DNA from: SIAJ01 sp036266155
Lineage (GTDB): Bacteria; Planctomycetota; Planctomycetia; Gemmatales; Gemmataceae
NCBI GenBank assembly: GCA_036266155.1
Contig: DATANR010000028.1
Coordinates: 1 to 20,302, forward strand
Direction of reading: 5' to 3'
Length of the DNA: 20,302 bases
The position numbers were made by a program, and so were the translations under genes. The notes under the pieces are model-generated. The model saw only the letters and a program-made list of their open reading frames with translations, made no database searches and was not told where the DNA came from. Shown here piece by piece: positions 7,873-15,908 of this stretch (its first letter is position 1; each line of letters begins with the position of its first letter).

Positions 7873-10011
7873 ATGTGCCGACCCTTCGCCGTACTCTTTG
7901 TTAGCGCATTCGCCGGCTTCGCCGCGGCCGGGGACGTGCCCGACGACTGGGCGTTCAAGCCGGTGCGCAAACCCGCCATTCCGCAGGTTCACGGCCAAGC
8001 CGCTTCGCCGATCGATGCTTTTCTCTTGCAGCGGCTTGAGTCGGCCGGGCTGGGGTACACACCGACGGCCGATAAGGCGACGCTGCTTCGCCGAGTGACT
8101 TTCGACCTGACCGGTCTGCCGCCGACCATCGCTGAGCTGGATGCGTTCCTGGCCGACCACTCAGTAACCGCCTTTGCGAAAATCGTCGACCGATTGCTCG
8201 CATCGCCGGCTTTTGGCGAACGGCAGGCGCTGCCGTGGCTTGATCAGGCGCGCTTCGCCGAGACCGACGGCTTCAAGGCCGACGACAAGCGGCCGAATGC
8301 GTGGCGCTATCGCGACTACGTGATCCGCTCGTTCAACGCCGACAAGCGCTTCGACCGCTTCATCAAAGAGCAAATCGCCGGCGACGAGTTGTATCCCACC
8401 GATCCGGATGCGCTGACCGCGACGGCGTTCTTGCGGCACTATCCGGATGAATACAACGCGGTCAATCTGGAGCAACGTCGCCAGGAGATTTTGAACGACG
8501 TCACGGATACCACGGGGCAAGCGTTCCTGGGTATCACGCTTGGGTGTGCCAAGTGCCACGATCACAAGTTCGATCCGATCAAGCAGCAAGACTATTACCG
8601 CATCCAAGCGTTCTTCGCCGGGTGGAAAGAGTTCGAGGCCCCGCTCATGCCCGCGGAGAAGCGCGCCGAGTTCGATCGCACGGTCCGCGAGTGGGAGGCG
8701 AAGACGGCCGACGTTCGTCGTAAGATCGAGGAGATCGAGCGGCCCTATAAGGAGCGCTTCTCGCAGAAGCGCCGCAGCCGCTTTCCGGATGAGTTATCGC
8801 ATCTGCTCGACATCGCGCCGGAGAAGCGCACGCCCCTCGAACAACAACTCGCGTCGATGGTCGTCAAGCAGGTGTATGCCGACGACAAGGGCATGTTCAC
8901 CGGCATGAAGCCGGCCGAGAAGGAACGTTGGGAGGGTTTGAAGAAGCAGCTTGCGGACGCGGGGCCGCGACCGGCGTCGCCGGCCGTTGCGATGGCGTTT
9001 ACGGACGTTGGCAGCGACGTGCCGCCGACGCACATCCTTAAACGCGGCAACTGGCGGAAGCCAGGCGAAGAGGTGCAGCCGGGCTTTTTGTCGGCGTTCG
9101 ACGATCGTTTGGCCGAGATCAAGCCGCCCGACGATGGCAGCACATCGGGGCGTCGCTCTGCGCTTGCCGCATGGATCGTCGACGCGAAGAATCCGCTCAC
9201 GGCCCGCACGATCGTCAATCGCGTCTGGGCGCATCTGTTCGGCCAGGGAATCGTCGACTCGCTTGGCGATCTCGGTTTTCAAGGCGACCGGCCGGCGCAT
9301 CCCGAACTGCTCGACTGGTTGGCGACGCGGTTCATGGAACAGGGCTGGAGCCTGAAGCAACTTTATCGCGAGATTCTGCTGACAAACGCTTATCAGCAGG
9401 GCACGACCACCAACGCGACCGCCAGCAAGGTCGATCCGGAAAACAACCTTCTCTGGCGGATGAATCGCCGGCGGCTCGGTGGCGAGGCGATTCGCGACGC
9501 GGTGCTGAGCGTTGCCGGCACATTCAACGTGAAGGCCGGCGGGCCGAGCGTCTTCCCCGAACTGCCGGCCGAACTCAAGGCGCCGGCCGCGTGGCCGGTG
9601 TCGGCTGATCCCGTGGAGCGCGATCGCCGTAGCGTGTACGTGTACGTCAAACGCAATTTGCGCTACCCCCTCTTCGGCGCGTTCGACGCCCCCGATCGCA
9701 ACGAAGCTTGTTCGCGGCGCTTCGAAACGACGACCGCGTCGCAATCGCTGATGTTGTTGAATGAGAAGCTCTACGCGGAGAAGGCACGCCAGTTCTCTTC
9801 ACGGGTGCTCCGGGAATCGGGCGGCGACTTCAAGGACGCAGTTGAACGAGCCTATCGAATCGCGCTCGCTCGCAAGCCGACGAGCGCCGAACGCGATTTA
9901 GCCGAGCGCTTCTTGAATGACCAGTCGAAGAAAGCCGGCGGCAGGAATGAAGCGCTGGCCGACTTCTGCCACGCCTTGCTGAATTTGAACGAATTTGTGT
10001 ACGTCGATTGA
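7873..10011 (+). CDS. DUF1549/DUF1553 planctomycete surface or secreted protein with CxxCH motif
   Basis: This 712-residue protein has a predicted signal peptide (MCRPFAVLFVSAFAGFAAAG, residues 1-20). It carries a DUF1549 (PSCyt2) domain at about 43-250, with the family signature FDLTGLPPT (77-85), and a DUF1553 (PSD1) domain from about 425 (GRRSALAAWI, NRVWAHLFGQGIVDS) to about 700. CAKCHDHKFDPI contains a CxxCH at 225-229, a potential heme c site typical of these families. The middle part (about 265-360) is highly charged and probably coiled coil. The N-terminal PSCyt1 cytochrome-like domain found in many longer relatives is absent. A DUF1501 gene follows 15 bases downstream, the standard planctomycete pairing. 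The biochemical role of these families is unproven; proposals include extracellular polysaccharide processing or electron transfer. No good ribosome binding site precedes the ATG. Confidence 0.9.
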   Translation: MCRPFAVLFVSAFAGFAAAGDVPDDWAFKPVRKPAIPQVHGQAASPIDAFLLQRLESAGLGYTPTADKATLLRRVTFDLTGLPPTIAELDAFLADHSVTAFAKIVDRLLASPAFGERQALPWLDQARFAETDGFKADDKRPNAWRYRDYVIRSFNADKRFDRFIKEQIAGDELYPTDPDALTATAFLRHYPDEYNAVNLEQRRQEILNDVTDTTGQAFLGITLGCAKCHDHKFDPIKQQDYYRIQAFFAGWKEFEAPLMPAEKRAEFDRTVREWEAKTADVRRKIEEIERPYKERFSQKRRSRFPDELSHLLDIAPEKRTPLEQQLASMVVKQVYADDKGMFTGMKPAEKERWEGLKKQLADAGPRPASPAVAMAFTDVGSDVPPTHILKRGNWRKPGEEVQPGFLSAFDDRLAEIKPPDDGSTSGRRSALAAWIVDAKNPLTARTIVNRVWAHLFGQGIVDSLGDLGFQGDRPAHPELLDWLATRFMEQGWSLKQLYREILLTNAYQQGTTTNATASKVDPENNLLWRMNRRRLGGEAIRDAVLSVAGTFNVKAGGPSVFPELPAELKAPAAWPVSADPVERDRRSVYVYVKRNLRYPLFGAFDAPDRNEACSRRFETTTASQSLMLLNEKLYAEKARQFSSRVLRESGGDFKDAVERAYRIALARKPTSAERDLAERFLNDQSKKAGGRNEALADFCHALLNLNEFVYVD

Positions 10012-10026
10012 ACGGATAATCGCATC

Positions 10027-11433
10027 ATGCACTCCGTCACCTCCCGTCGCGACTTCCTCCGCCGCTCCGCCCACGGCTTCGGCGCCCTCGCGCTGGCCAC
10101 CATGCTCGCCGAAGAGGCGGCTGCGGCGCCGGCGCGCGCGGTGTTCGATCCCTTCCTGCCGAAGAAGCCGCACTTCGAGCCGAAGGCCAAGTCGGTCATC
10201 TTCCTGTTCATGGAGGGCGGGCCGAGTCACGTCGATCTGTTCGATCCGAAGCCGGAACTGGCGCGGATGAACGGCAAGCCGCTGCCGGCGCGCTTCGGCA
10301 AGGTGCTCACGCCGATGGGGATCGGCGGCAACAACTTGCTCGCGACTAAACGCAAATTCAAGAAGTGCGGCCAGTCGGGACTCGACTTCTCGGACTGGCT
10401 GCCGCACATGTCGAAGTATGCGGACGAGTTCGCGATGCTCCGGGCCTGCCAGGCCGACGGGCTGAATCACGTCGGCTCCGTGTGCCAGATGAACACCGGC
10501 AGCATCCTTGCTGGCCGGCCTAGCCTCGGATCGTGGGCGCTTTATGGTCTCGGCACCGAGAACCAGAATCTGCCGGGCTATGTGGTGATGACCGACGGCG
10601 GCGAAGTGACCGGGGGCTCGCGCAACTGGGGCACCGGCTACATGCCGGCCACCTACCAGGGCACGCTCTTTCGGCCCGGCGACAGCCCGATTTTGAATTT
10701 GAAGAACGACTTGTCCGCGGATCGTCAGCGTGCGAAGCTCGAACTGATCGAGCAACTCAACGAGATGCACCGCCGCGATCGCACGGATGATACCCGCCTA
10801 TCGGCCCGGCAAGCGGCGTATGAACTCGCGTTCCGTATGCAGTCCACTGCGCCGGAGGCGGTCGATTTGACGAAGGAACCGGAACGGGTGAAGGAGGCCT
10901 ACGGGTTCCATCGCAAAGAGACGGCTGAGTTTGGGCATCGGTGTCTCCTCGCCCGCCGGCTGGTTGAGCGCGGCGTCCGCTTCGTTCAGGTCTACTGTGG
11001 CGCCGGCAGCGCCTGGGATGCGCATGGCGATCTCGAAGGCAATCATACGCGCATGTGTGGTCGGGCCGATCAGCCGAGTGCGGCGTTGATCAACGATCTC
11101 AAAGCACGCGGGATGCTAGACGACACGCTCGTCATCTGGGGCGGCGAGTTCGGTCGCACGCCGATGACGGAAGGCAAGGACGGCCGCGACCATAACCCCT
11201 ATGGATTCACCATGCTCCTTGCTGGCGGCGGCGTGAAGGCCGGCACGATCTACGGCGAGACGGATGAGTTCGGCCTCTACGGCGTCGATGGCAAAGTTCA
11301 CGTTCACGACTTTCATGCGACGATTCTGCATCTGCTCGGCTTCAACCACGAGAAGCTGACCTTCCGGCACAGCGGCCGCGACGAGCGGCTTACCGATGTC
11401 GCGGGCAAGGTCGTGAAGGCGATCCTGAAATGA
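10027..11433 (+). CDS. DUF1501 protein, Tat-exported, sulfatase/phosphatase-like fold
   Basis: This 468-residue protein begins with a twin-arginine signal (TSRRDFLRRSAHGFGALALA), so it is expected to be exported folded through the Tat pathway, often a sign of a metal or other cofactor. The body matches DUF1501, which is distantly related to the alkaline phosphatase/sulfatase superfamily. Recognisable blocks are FLFMEGGPSHVDLFDPKPEL, the tract NHVGSVCQMNTGSILAGRPS, IWGGEFGRTPM, and the C-terminal VHDFHATILHLLGF, with Asp and His residues suited to metal binding. It is the usual partner of DUF1549/DUF1553 proteins and lies 15 bases after one here. The next gene begins inside its stop codon (ATGA). 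The substrate is unknown. Family assignment is secure from motifs and context. Confidence 0.92.
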   Translation: MHSVTSRRDFLRRSAHGFGALALATMLAEEAAAAPARAVFDPFLPKKPHFEPKAKSVIFLFMEGGPSHVDLFDPKPELARMNGKPLPARFGKVLTPMGIGGNNLLATKRKFKKCGQSGLDFSDWLPHMSKYADEFAMLRACQADGLNHVGSVCQMNTGSILAGRPSLGSWALYGLGTENQNLPGYVVMTDGGEVTGGSRNWGTGYMPATYQGTLFRPGDSPILNLKNDLSADRQRAKLELIEQLNEMHRRDRTDDTRLSARQAAYELAFRMQSTAPEAVDLTKEPERVKEAYGFHRKETAEFGHRCLLARRLVERGVRFVQVYCGAGSAWDAHGDLEGNHTRMCGRADQPSAALINDLKARGMLDDTLVIWGGEFGRTPMTEGKDGRDHNPYGFTMLLAGGGVKAGTIYGETDEFGLYGVDGKVHVHDFHATILHLLGFNHEKLTFRHSGRDERLTDVAGKVVKAILK

Positions 11434-11969
11434 CCCGCTTCGATCCGAACAACTACCCGCCAGCGATCGCGGCCCTTTGGTCGATCGAGCGCCTTCCGGA
11501 ACTCGGGCCGGGGACGCCGAATCTTGCTGCTCAAGAGGCTCTGAATTCGCTGAGCGTCGAGTCTGTATTTCCGGACCTGCGCGACCGGGAAGCAGGCTTG
11601 GCATGCATCAGTGGGCTCTGGCTTTACCACGATTTTCTGGATGTCTCGCACACGATCAGCCAGGACCTTGAGTGCTGGATCGGTTCCTACTGGCACGCAA
11701 TCATGCACAGAAGGGAACCGGACCCCTCGAACAGCAAATACTGGTGGCGTCGAGTCGGTTATTCGCCGATCTTCACCGACCTCCTGAAGGACGCTCTTGA
11801 ACTCGGCTACTGGGGATCGAAAACACGCTGGAATCCCGAAGAATTCGTGGATTCTTGCGAGGCCGAGCGAGGCTCAGGAAACGACCGCGAAATGATTCTT
11901 CGACGCGTCCAACTTCGCGAGATGCACCTGGTTTTCGACTGGTGTTACCGCCACGCCGTCGGCGGGTAA
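11430..11969 (+). CDS. Conserved hypothetical cytoplasmic protein coupled to DUF1501
   Basis: This 179-residue protein has no signal peptide, no membrane segment and no domain I can name. Its start codon overlaps the DUF1501 stop by 4 bases (ATGA), indicating translational coupling in one operon. The centre is rich in His, Trp and Tyr: LWLYHDFLDVSHTISQ (63-78) and CWIGSYWHAIMHRREPDPSN (82-101), giving four spaced histidines (67, 74, 89, 93) that could bind a metal. The pattern looks strongly conserved rather than random, and codon use is typical of the neighbours. I believe similar small proteins occur in other planctomycetes near DUF1501 genes, but this cannot be verified here. Function is unknown. 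Confidence 0.75.
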   Translation: MTRFDPNNYPPAIAALWSIERLPELGPGTPNLAAQEALNSLSVESVFPDLRDREAGLACISGLWLYHDFLDVSHTISQDLECWIGSYWHAIMHRREPDPSNSKYWWRRVGYSPIFTDLLKDALELGYWGSKTRWNPEEFVDSCEAERGSGNDREMILRRVQLREMHLVFDWCYRHAVGG

Positions 11970-11970
11970 T

Positions 11971-12040
11971 TGCACCACTCTGCACCGAATTCTGCACTAA
12001 ATCCGCGTACGATTCTGCGTCGCCCGGCATTCAGTGCAGG
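11971..12040 (+). repeat. TGCAC short repeats with inverted copy upstream of integrase
   Basis: TGCAC occurs at 11971, 11981 and 11993. An inverted partner, AGTGCAG at 12033-12039, pairs with CTGCACT at 11992-11998. The cluster fills the 80-base gap between the DUF1501 operon and the integrase start. Short direct repeats beside an integrase gene may be arm-type binding sites, part of an attachment site, or an operator. The opposite element end was not found, so the role is open. Confidence 0.4.
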
Positions 12041-12049
12041 TAATCTCCG

Positions 12050-13048
12050 ATGGCACGCACGTCGATCGTGTGGTTCCGCAAGCAAGACGGTCACTACTAC
12101 ACCACGCTCCGCGGCAAGAAGATCAAGCTCTCCGCCGACAAGAAGGAGGCGAAGAAACTGTTCCATGAGTTGCTCGCGAAAGAGGAGGAGCCGAGCTGAA
12201 CGATCATCTCGATGTCGTTCCGGAAACTCGCCGACCTCTTCATCGACGTGTCGCTTCGGACCAAGAAATTGAACACGTATCGGCTGCACAAGTACCTGCT
12301 CCAGTCGTTCTGCGACCACATCGGCAAGCGACGAGTTTCCGACCTGAAGGTGTTGCACGTCACCGAGTGGCTCGGCAAACAGAAGTGGAATCAGAGCACT
12401 GCCTGCTCGGCCCGGTCGGCACTTCTCGCCTGCCTGAACTGGGGAGTCAACGAGGGGCGCATCGACCGGCACCCCATGACCAAGCTGAAGCGGGGCACCC
12501 ACAAACGTCGGGAGCGTATCTTCACCATCGAGGAGCGGGAGCGCATCCGCAAGCAGGTCCGGCCCGACTTTCGAGATTTCTTGTTCGCGCTGGAACAGAC
12601 GGGCACCAGGCCGTTCTCCGAGCGAGCCACGATCACCGCGTCGATGGTCGACTGGGCGACCAACACAATCACCTTGAAGGAACACAAGAACGACGGGAAG
12701 GGGACGAGCAGGACGATCTACCTGACGCCGGCGATGGTCGAGTTGCTCAAGAAGTTGTCCGAATCGAACCCCATCGGCCTCCTGTTCCGAAACTCGCGGG
12801 ACGGGATCTGGACCTCACACGATGCGACTCGCCGATTGCACTACGCGACGGACAAACTCGGCATCCCGCGAGGAAGCCTATACGCCTACCGCCACGCGAT
12901 GATTAACGATTCCTTGGCAAAAGGAATGACTGCCGACGGGATCGCTGAACTGGTCGGCAACAGCGCGATTACCATCGCCCGCCATTACTCGCACTTGTCG
13001 CAGAAACGGGAAGCTATGCTTGAAGCCGCAAAGCGGGCCGTGGCCTAA
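12050..13048 (+). pseudogene. Tyrosine recombinase/integrase gene interrupted by one in-frame TGA
   Basis: Frame 12050-13048 would encode about 332 residues but is cut by TGA at 12197-12199. The 49 residues before it (MARTSIVWFRKQDGHYYTTL, then RGKKIKLSADKKEAKKLF) match the N-terminal arm-binding segment of planctomycete integrases. After the TGA the same frame continues, and an ATG at 12212 opens the rest (278 residues): a core-binding domain (about 1-95) and a catalytic domain (about 100-278). Visible catalytic residues, numbered from 12212, are Arg133 (TGTRPFSE), a Lys in the KEHKNDGKGTSR hairpin, Arg227 (YAYRHA) and nucleophile Tyr259 (RHYSHL). The His positions of HxxR and the second His/Trp are Tyr224 and Asn250. 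CGA to TGA is the simplest cause. The ATG at 12212 has no well-spaced ribosome site. Truncated expression or readthrough remains possible. Confidence 0.8.
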
Positions 13049-13262
13049 CGGATGCGCTTGAGGGGCCGTCATCGACCTCGGCCCCGTCATGCCTGCAATC
13101 TTCCTTAAATGCCTTAATGTCTGCTTCCTCGAAAAGCAACTTGCCACGTTTCCCAACGCGACCGATTCTGATGTGGGGCAGTCGGCCCTCGCGAGCGAGC
13201 GCGTAGATCAATGAGGGCGACACAGAGAGCTTAGCCGCCGCCGCTTTGACTGTGAGGACCAT
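13014..13262 (-). CDS. Excisionase-type HTH (MerR/HTH_17-like) DNA-binding protein
   Basis: This 82-residue protein has a winged helix-turn-helix of the excisionase/HTH_17 type: LTVKAAAAKLSVSPSLIYAL and then AREGRLPHIRIGRVGKRGKL (residues about 3-43), followed by FEEADIKAF. Such small proteins bend DNA at attachment sites and direct tyrosine recombinases toward excision, or act as transcription regulators. The gene converges on the integrase gene, their 3' ends overlapping by 35 bases, and begins inside the 3' end of the small gene to its right (32-base overlap). The C-terminal about 25 residues are low complexity and may not be conserved. Excisionase is inferred from fold and neighbours; a repressor role is the alternative. 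Confidence 0.75.
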   Translation of the reverse strand: MVLTVKAAAAKLSVSPSLIYALAREGRLPHIRIGRVGKRGKLLFEEADIKAFKEDCRHDGAEVDDGPSSASVRPRPALRLQA

Positions 13263-13440
13263 AAAGCCGCTTCTCCCGGTGCTTGATCATCTCCAAAAAC
13301 CTTTGGAGCCCTCCGGCCGGCCGAATTGAAAACTCCTCCCAGCAATCACGAATTTCATCATCGCGCAGACAGCCGCGGATCACTTCCACCAGCTCTCCCG
13401 CGAGCGACGTAGCCATCTGGTTAATCACACCGGTCGGCAT
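13231..13440 (-). CDS. Small unknown protein of the integrase/excisionase module
   Basis: A 69-residue protein (MPTGVINQMATSLAGELVEV at the start). The ATG at 13440 was chosen because a purine-rich GGGGGAGAGGG stretch lies just upstream; the frame is open further to 13569 but that part is low-complexity Arg/Glu/Gly sequence. Predicted helical, with the conserved-looking core EIRDCWEEFSIRPAGGLQRF followed by LEMIKHREKRL. No known domain was recognised. It overlaps the HTH gene by 32 bases in the same direction, so the two are probably co-transcribed. A role in the mobile element is inferred only from position. Confidence 0.5.
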   Translation of the reverse strand: MPTGVINQMATSLAGELVEVIRGCLRDDEIRDCWEEFSIRPAGGLQRFLEMIKHREKRLYGPHSQSGGG

Positions 13441-13555
13441 TGTTGCTACCCTCTCCCCCTCGCCCTCAGCCTCGCAATCACGCGCCGCGTCCTCGCCGCG
13501 CTGCGAGCGGACCCTTGCAGACGCACAGCGGCGGACACGCCTCCAGCCAATTCCC

Positions 13556-14097
13556 TCAGGTTGGCGCACGCCGCGTCCGGCGCCGGCTTATGACTAGCCC
13601 CACGACCAGTCCGGCGAGCAGGCCAAGGCCCATGCCAAGCATCGAATTGCGGTCGGCGCGGATTTGCCACCACGCATCCCGGCGCTCTCGGCGCGCCGCG
13701 GCTGCCTCAGCCAGCGACCTGCTACCATACACGAGCGATTCCGGGTCCTCCACCAGCGATTCAAAAGCATCCTGATCCTTCAGGTTTTCGACATTGGTCA
13801 TGATGAACTCGGCAGCCGTCGGCCCTAGCTTGGTAACGATCCGCAGCGCCTCAATCGGCTTAGGCAGCCAGTCGAGCTGGCCTGCCGCGAGGAAATCATT
13901 CAGCCTTTCCGCAACGGGAGCGGAGCAGCGGTGTACCACCAGTAGCCGTCCGGGCCGTATTTGGCGTAGGGCGGCGGCAGAGGTTTGAACGGATCGAACG
14001 CCGGGTTGTAGATGGGCCGCGACTGCGCCGCCGCCATCCCCGGTATGGCACAGAGCAACGGCAGAATAAGAGTCGTCAGCCGCATCGCCGCGAACAT
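13556..14097 (-). pseudogene. Frameshifted gene for an exported or membrane-anchored small protein
   Basis: Two frames together read as one protein. The upstream part, from 14097 or 14085, has a signal peptide (MRLTTLILPLLCAIPGMAAA) and continues SRPIYNPAFDPFKPLPPPYA to GYWWYTAAPLP, then hits TGA at 13900-13902. The -1 frame picks up near 13920 with VAERLNDFLAAGQLDWLPKP and IEALRIVTKLGPTAAEFIMT, an Asp/Glu-rich stretch, and a C-terminal membrane helix (MLGMGLGLLAGLVVGLVI) followed by RRRTRR. Each frame looks coding only on its own side of the junction. No good slippery heptamer precedes the TGA, so an indel (or a sequencing error) is more likely than programmed frameshifting. High GC3 in frame back to 14214 leaves the true start uncertain. 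No family was recognised. Confidence 0.55.
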
Positions 14098-14383
14098 CAG
14101 CTCCGGGTCGTCGTCGTTGAGCCGCCACGCGCCGAACAGGCGCTGCCGGTTGTACTTGAGCAGCCTGACGCCAGCTCCGGCGGCCATTCTCAATGCGAGG
14201 AAGAGAAGAGGCATGCGATTATTCAGTTGGGCGAACGTTCTAGTCATCTATGGCTGATAAAGGACATTATTCATCACATTAACGTTCCTGACACTCCTTG
14301 CATTTTGGGACAGGACGATTGGTTGCGTCAGAACGTTTCAAGTTGTCACCTCTGCAGCACCGTGCCGTTCCTTCCTGAATAGA

Positions 14384-14407
14384 CGGCCCAGCGTAGGCGT
14401 CGGGCCG
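14384..14407 (-). terminator. Candidate terminator after the quinoprotein operon
   Basis: CGGCCC (14384-14389) pairs with GGGCCG (14402-14407) around a 12-base loop, beginning 4 bases after the stop codon of the FAD monooxygenase gene. On the minus strand it is followed by TCTATT, only a weak T-run, so termination efficiency is doubtful. The rest of the gap up to 14213 shows nothing recognisable. Confidence 0.3.
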
Positions 14408-14411
14408 CTCT

Positions 14412-15908
14412 TCAACGCTCATCGCCGGTTCCGAGCACTCCATGCACGAGTAACCAATCGATTAGGCGCGCCGACACTTCCGGGGCCACACGAGACGACC
14501 ACAATATGAACAGATGGCCGAGGTTTTGGGCGAGCGGCACGACGCGGAGGAGCGGGGCGATTTCCACACCCGCCAGAAACGCCAGCGGTCGACTCAGCGC
14601 GGGGTGCGTCACTGCGAGGCGTGGTTCGATGACATCGCCCACCACGCACGGTACCTGCACGAATCGGACCGACGGCGTGAGCCGAACCTGAGCTCGCAAT
14701 GGGCCGCCAGCCGTTACTGATTCGAGTCGCTCGTCGTTCGTTGCAACATTCTGCTCAGGATCGCCCTCTGCAAGTTGCTGCTCAATTTGGCTGGCCTTTC
14801 GGACGCGCTCGGCAACAGCCGGTTCCTCAACGCTGGCGGGTATCGGGCGCGACCGGGAGTGCCAAAAGGTGAAATTGTCCCCCGGCCAAGCGCGGGAATA
14901 AAAGCCACGGGTCCATACCGCGTGCGCCGCGGCCCCGGATACCAGCGACAACTCGTAATACTCTCGCGCCGCAGCCATCGCTGTCGGATCGCGGAGTATG
15001 GTGTTCGCGGCGACCGCCGATTGAACCGCAAGCCGCATCGCCTTCTCGACACCGCTCGATGAAAGCGGGTCGAGAGCAAGCGCTGCGTCACCAAGCTTCA
15101 GGGCCCCCGGTTTCCACGCATCCCGATCGATGTACGGAGTCGCGGAACAGGAGCGGACAGGCATGGCGAATTCCGCTTGAGCCCACGCGAATAGGGTGCT
15201 CCCACCGAGCAGGTTGCTGAAAACTCCTTCTGTTCCACGGCCCTTGATCGTGCCAGGATCGACGAACGCCATTAGGCGGTAGTCCCCGTTCGGCAACGTT
15301 GCCCCCCATAGCCATCCCTGCTCAGTCGCTTCCAGTCGGGTTTCGTGAGGCACCCTCGCGCCACGAAAGTGTGTCCAGAGTGCAACGGTTTCGGGTGCCG
15401 TTGGAATTCGCGATTGGGCTTGACCGCCGCGCCCGCGAGCGTCCAGAACCAGCCGCGCACTAAAGACGGCCGTACCGATCGCCTCGGAAACCAGTACCTC
15501 CCACGCGCCGGGTTCGCCGCCGACCCGCCGCAGTTCCGCCGGCTGGAATATTCGTCCGCCCGAATTCCGAACGGACGCTAGCAGGCGGGCGTCGAAATCG
15601 CCGCGGTCCACAATGACCCCGTGTTGGTGTTGCGGAGGTGCTACCAATTCCGGTTCGCGCCGCTCCCACACAATCTGCGTCGGAACAATGTGTTGAAGTC
15701 GCGCCCCGCTGAGAGCGTTCGGGATTTGAAGGTATTTCAGAAGTTCCCGGACGCCGGGGGACAGTGCCTCGCCCACTCGCGGCCGCGGAAACTCGTGCCG
15801 CTCGATCACGGCCACAGTTCGGCCCATCGCCAACAACCGTAGGGCTGCCGTACACCCAGCCGGCCCCGCCCCAATCACCACGACATCGACCGATTCGCGG
15901 CGCGTCAT
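14412..15908 (-). CDS. FAD-dependent monooxygenase, LodB/QhpG-like (putative CTQ maturation)
   Basis: This 498-residue flavoprotein belongs to the p-hydroxybenzoate hydroxylase/halogenase-like group. The start at 15908 overlaps the upstream stop by 4 bases (ATGA). The dinucleotide-binding motif is VVVIGAGPAGCTAALRL (9-25), then ERHEFPRPRVGEALSPG (36-52). The second FAD motif is LGDAALALDPLSSSGVEKAM (272-291), as in LodB- and halogenase-type enzymes. The C-terminal about 150 residues (from about 350) form an extra domain of unknown fold. In LodA/LodB and quinohemoprotein amine dehydrogenase systems such a flavoprotein hydroxylates the Trp that becomes cysteine tryptophylquinone. Here it is the last gene of an operon with a LodA-like protein and a radical SAM enzyme, which favours that role. 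A free-standing halogenase or hydroxylase is the alternative. Confidence 0.8.
   Translation of the reverse strand: MTRRESVDVVVIGAGPAGCTAALRLLAMGRTVAVIERHEFPRPRVGEALSPGVRELLKYLQIPNALSGARLQHIVPTQIVWERREPELVAPPQHQHGVIVDRGDFDARLLASVRNSGGRIFQPAELRRVGGEPGAWEVLVSEAIGTAVFSARLVLDARGRGGQAQSRIPTAPETVALWTHFRGARVPHETRLEATEQGWLWGATLPNGDYRLMAFVDPGTIKGRGTEGVFSNLLGGSTLFAWAQAEFAMPVRSCSATPYIDRDAWKPGALKLGDAALALDPLSSSGVEKAMRLAVQSAVAANTILRDPTAMAAAREYYELSLVSGAAAHAVWTRGFYSRAWPGDNFTFWHSRSRPIPASVEEPAVAERVRKASQIEQQLAEGDPEQNVATNDERLESVTAGGPLRAQVRLTPSVRFVQVPCVVGDVIEPRLAVTHPALSRPLAFLAGVEIAPLLRVVPLAQNLGHLFILWSSRVAPEVSARLIDWLLVHGVLGTGDER

Noticed and set aside
8794..10770. Two long minus-strand frames (about 290-316 codons) opposite the DUF1549 and DUF1501 genes
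   Set aside because: Both lie antisense to clear family members and have Arg/His/Val-rich shadow composition without motifs.
12197..12199. Selenocysteine or other recoding at the integrase TGA
   Set aside because: The codon lies in a linker between the arm-binding and core domains, not at a catalytic site, and no SECIS-like hairpin was evident; a CGA-to-TGA mutation is simpler.
13890..13935. Programmed -1 ribosomal frameshift in the broken exported-protein gene
   Set aside because: The zero-frame sequence TTG CGG AAA GGC TGA contains no X XXY YYZ slippery heptamer, so a simple indel is favoured.
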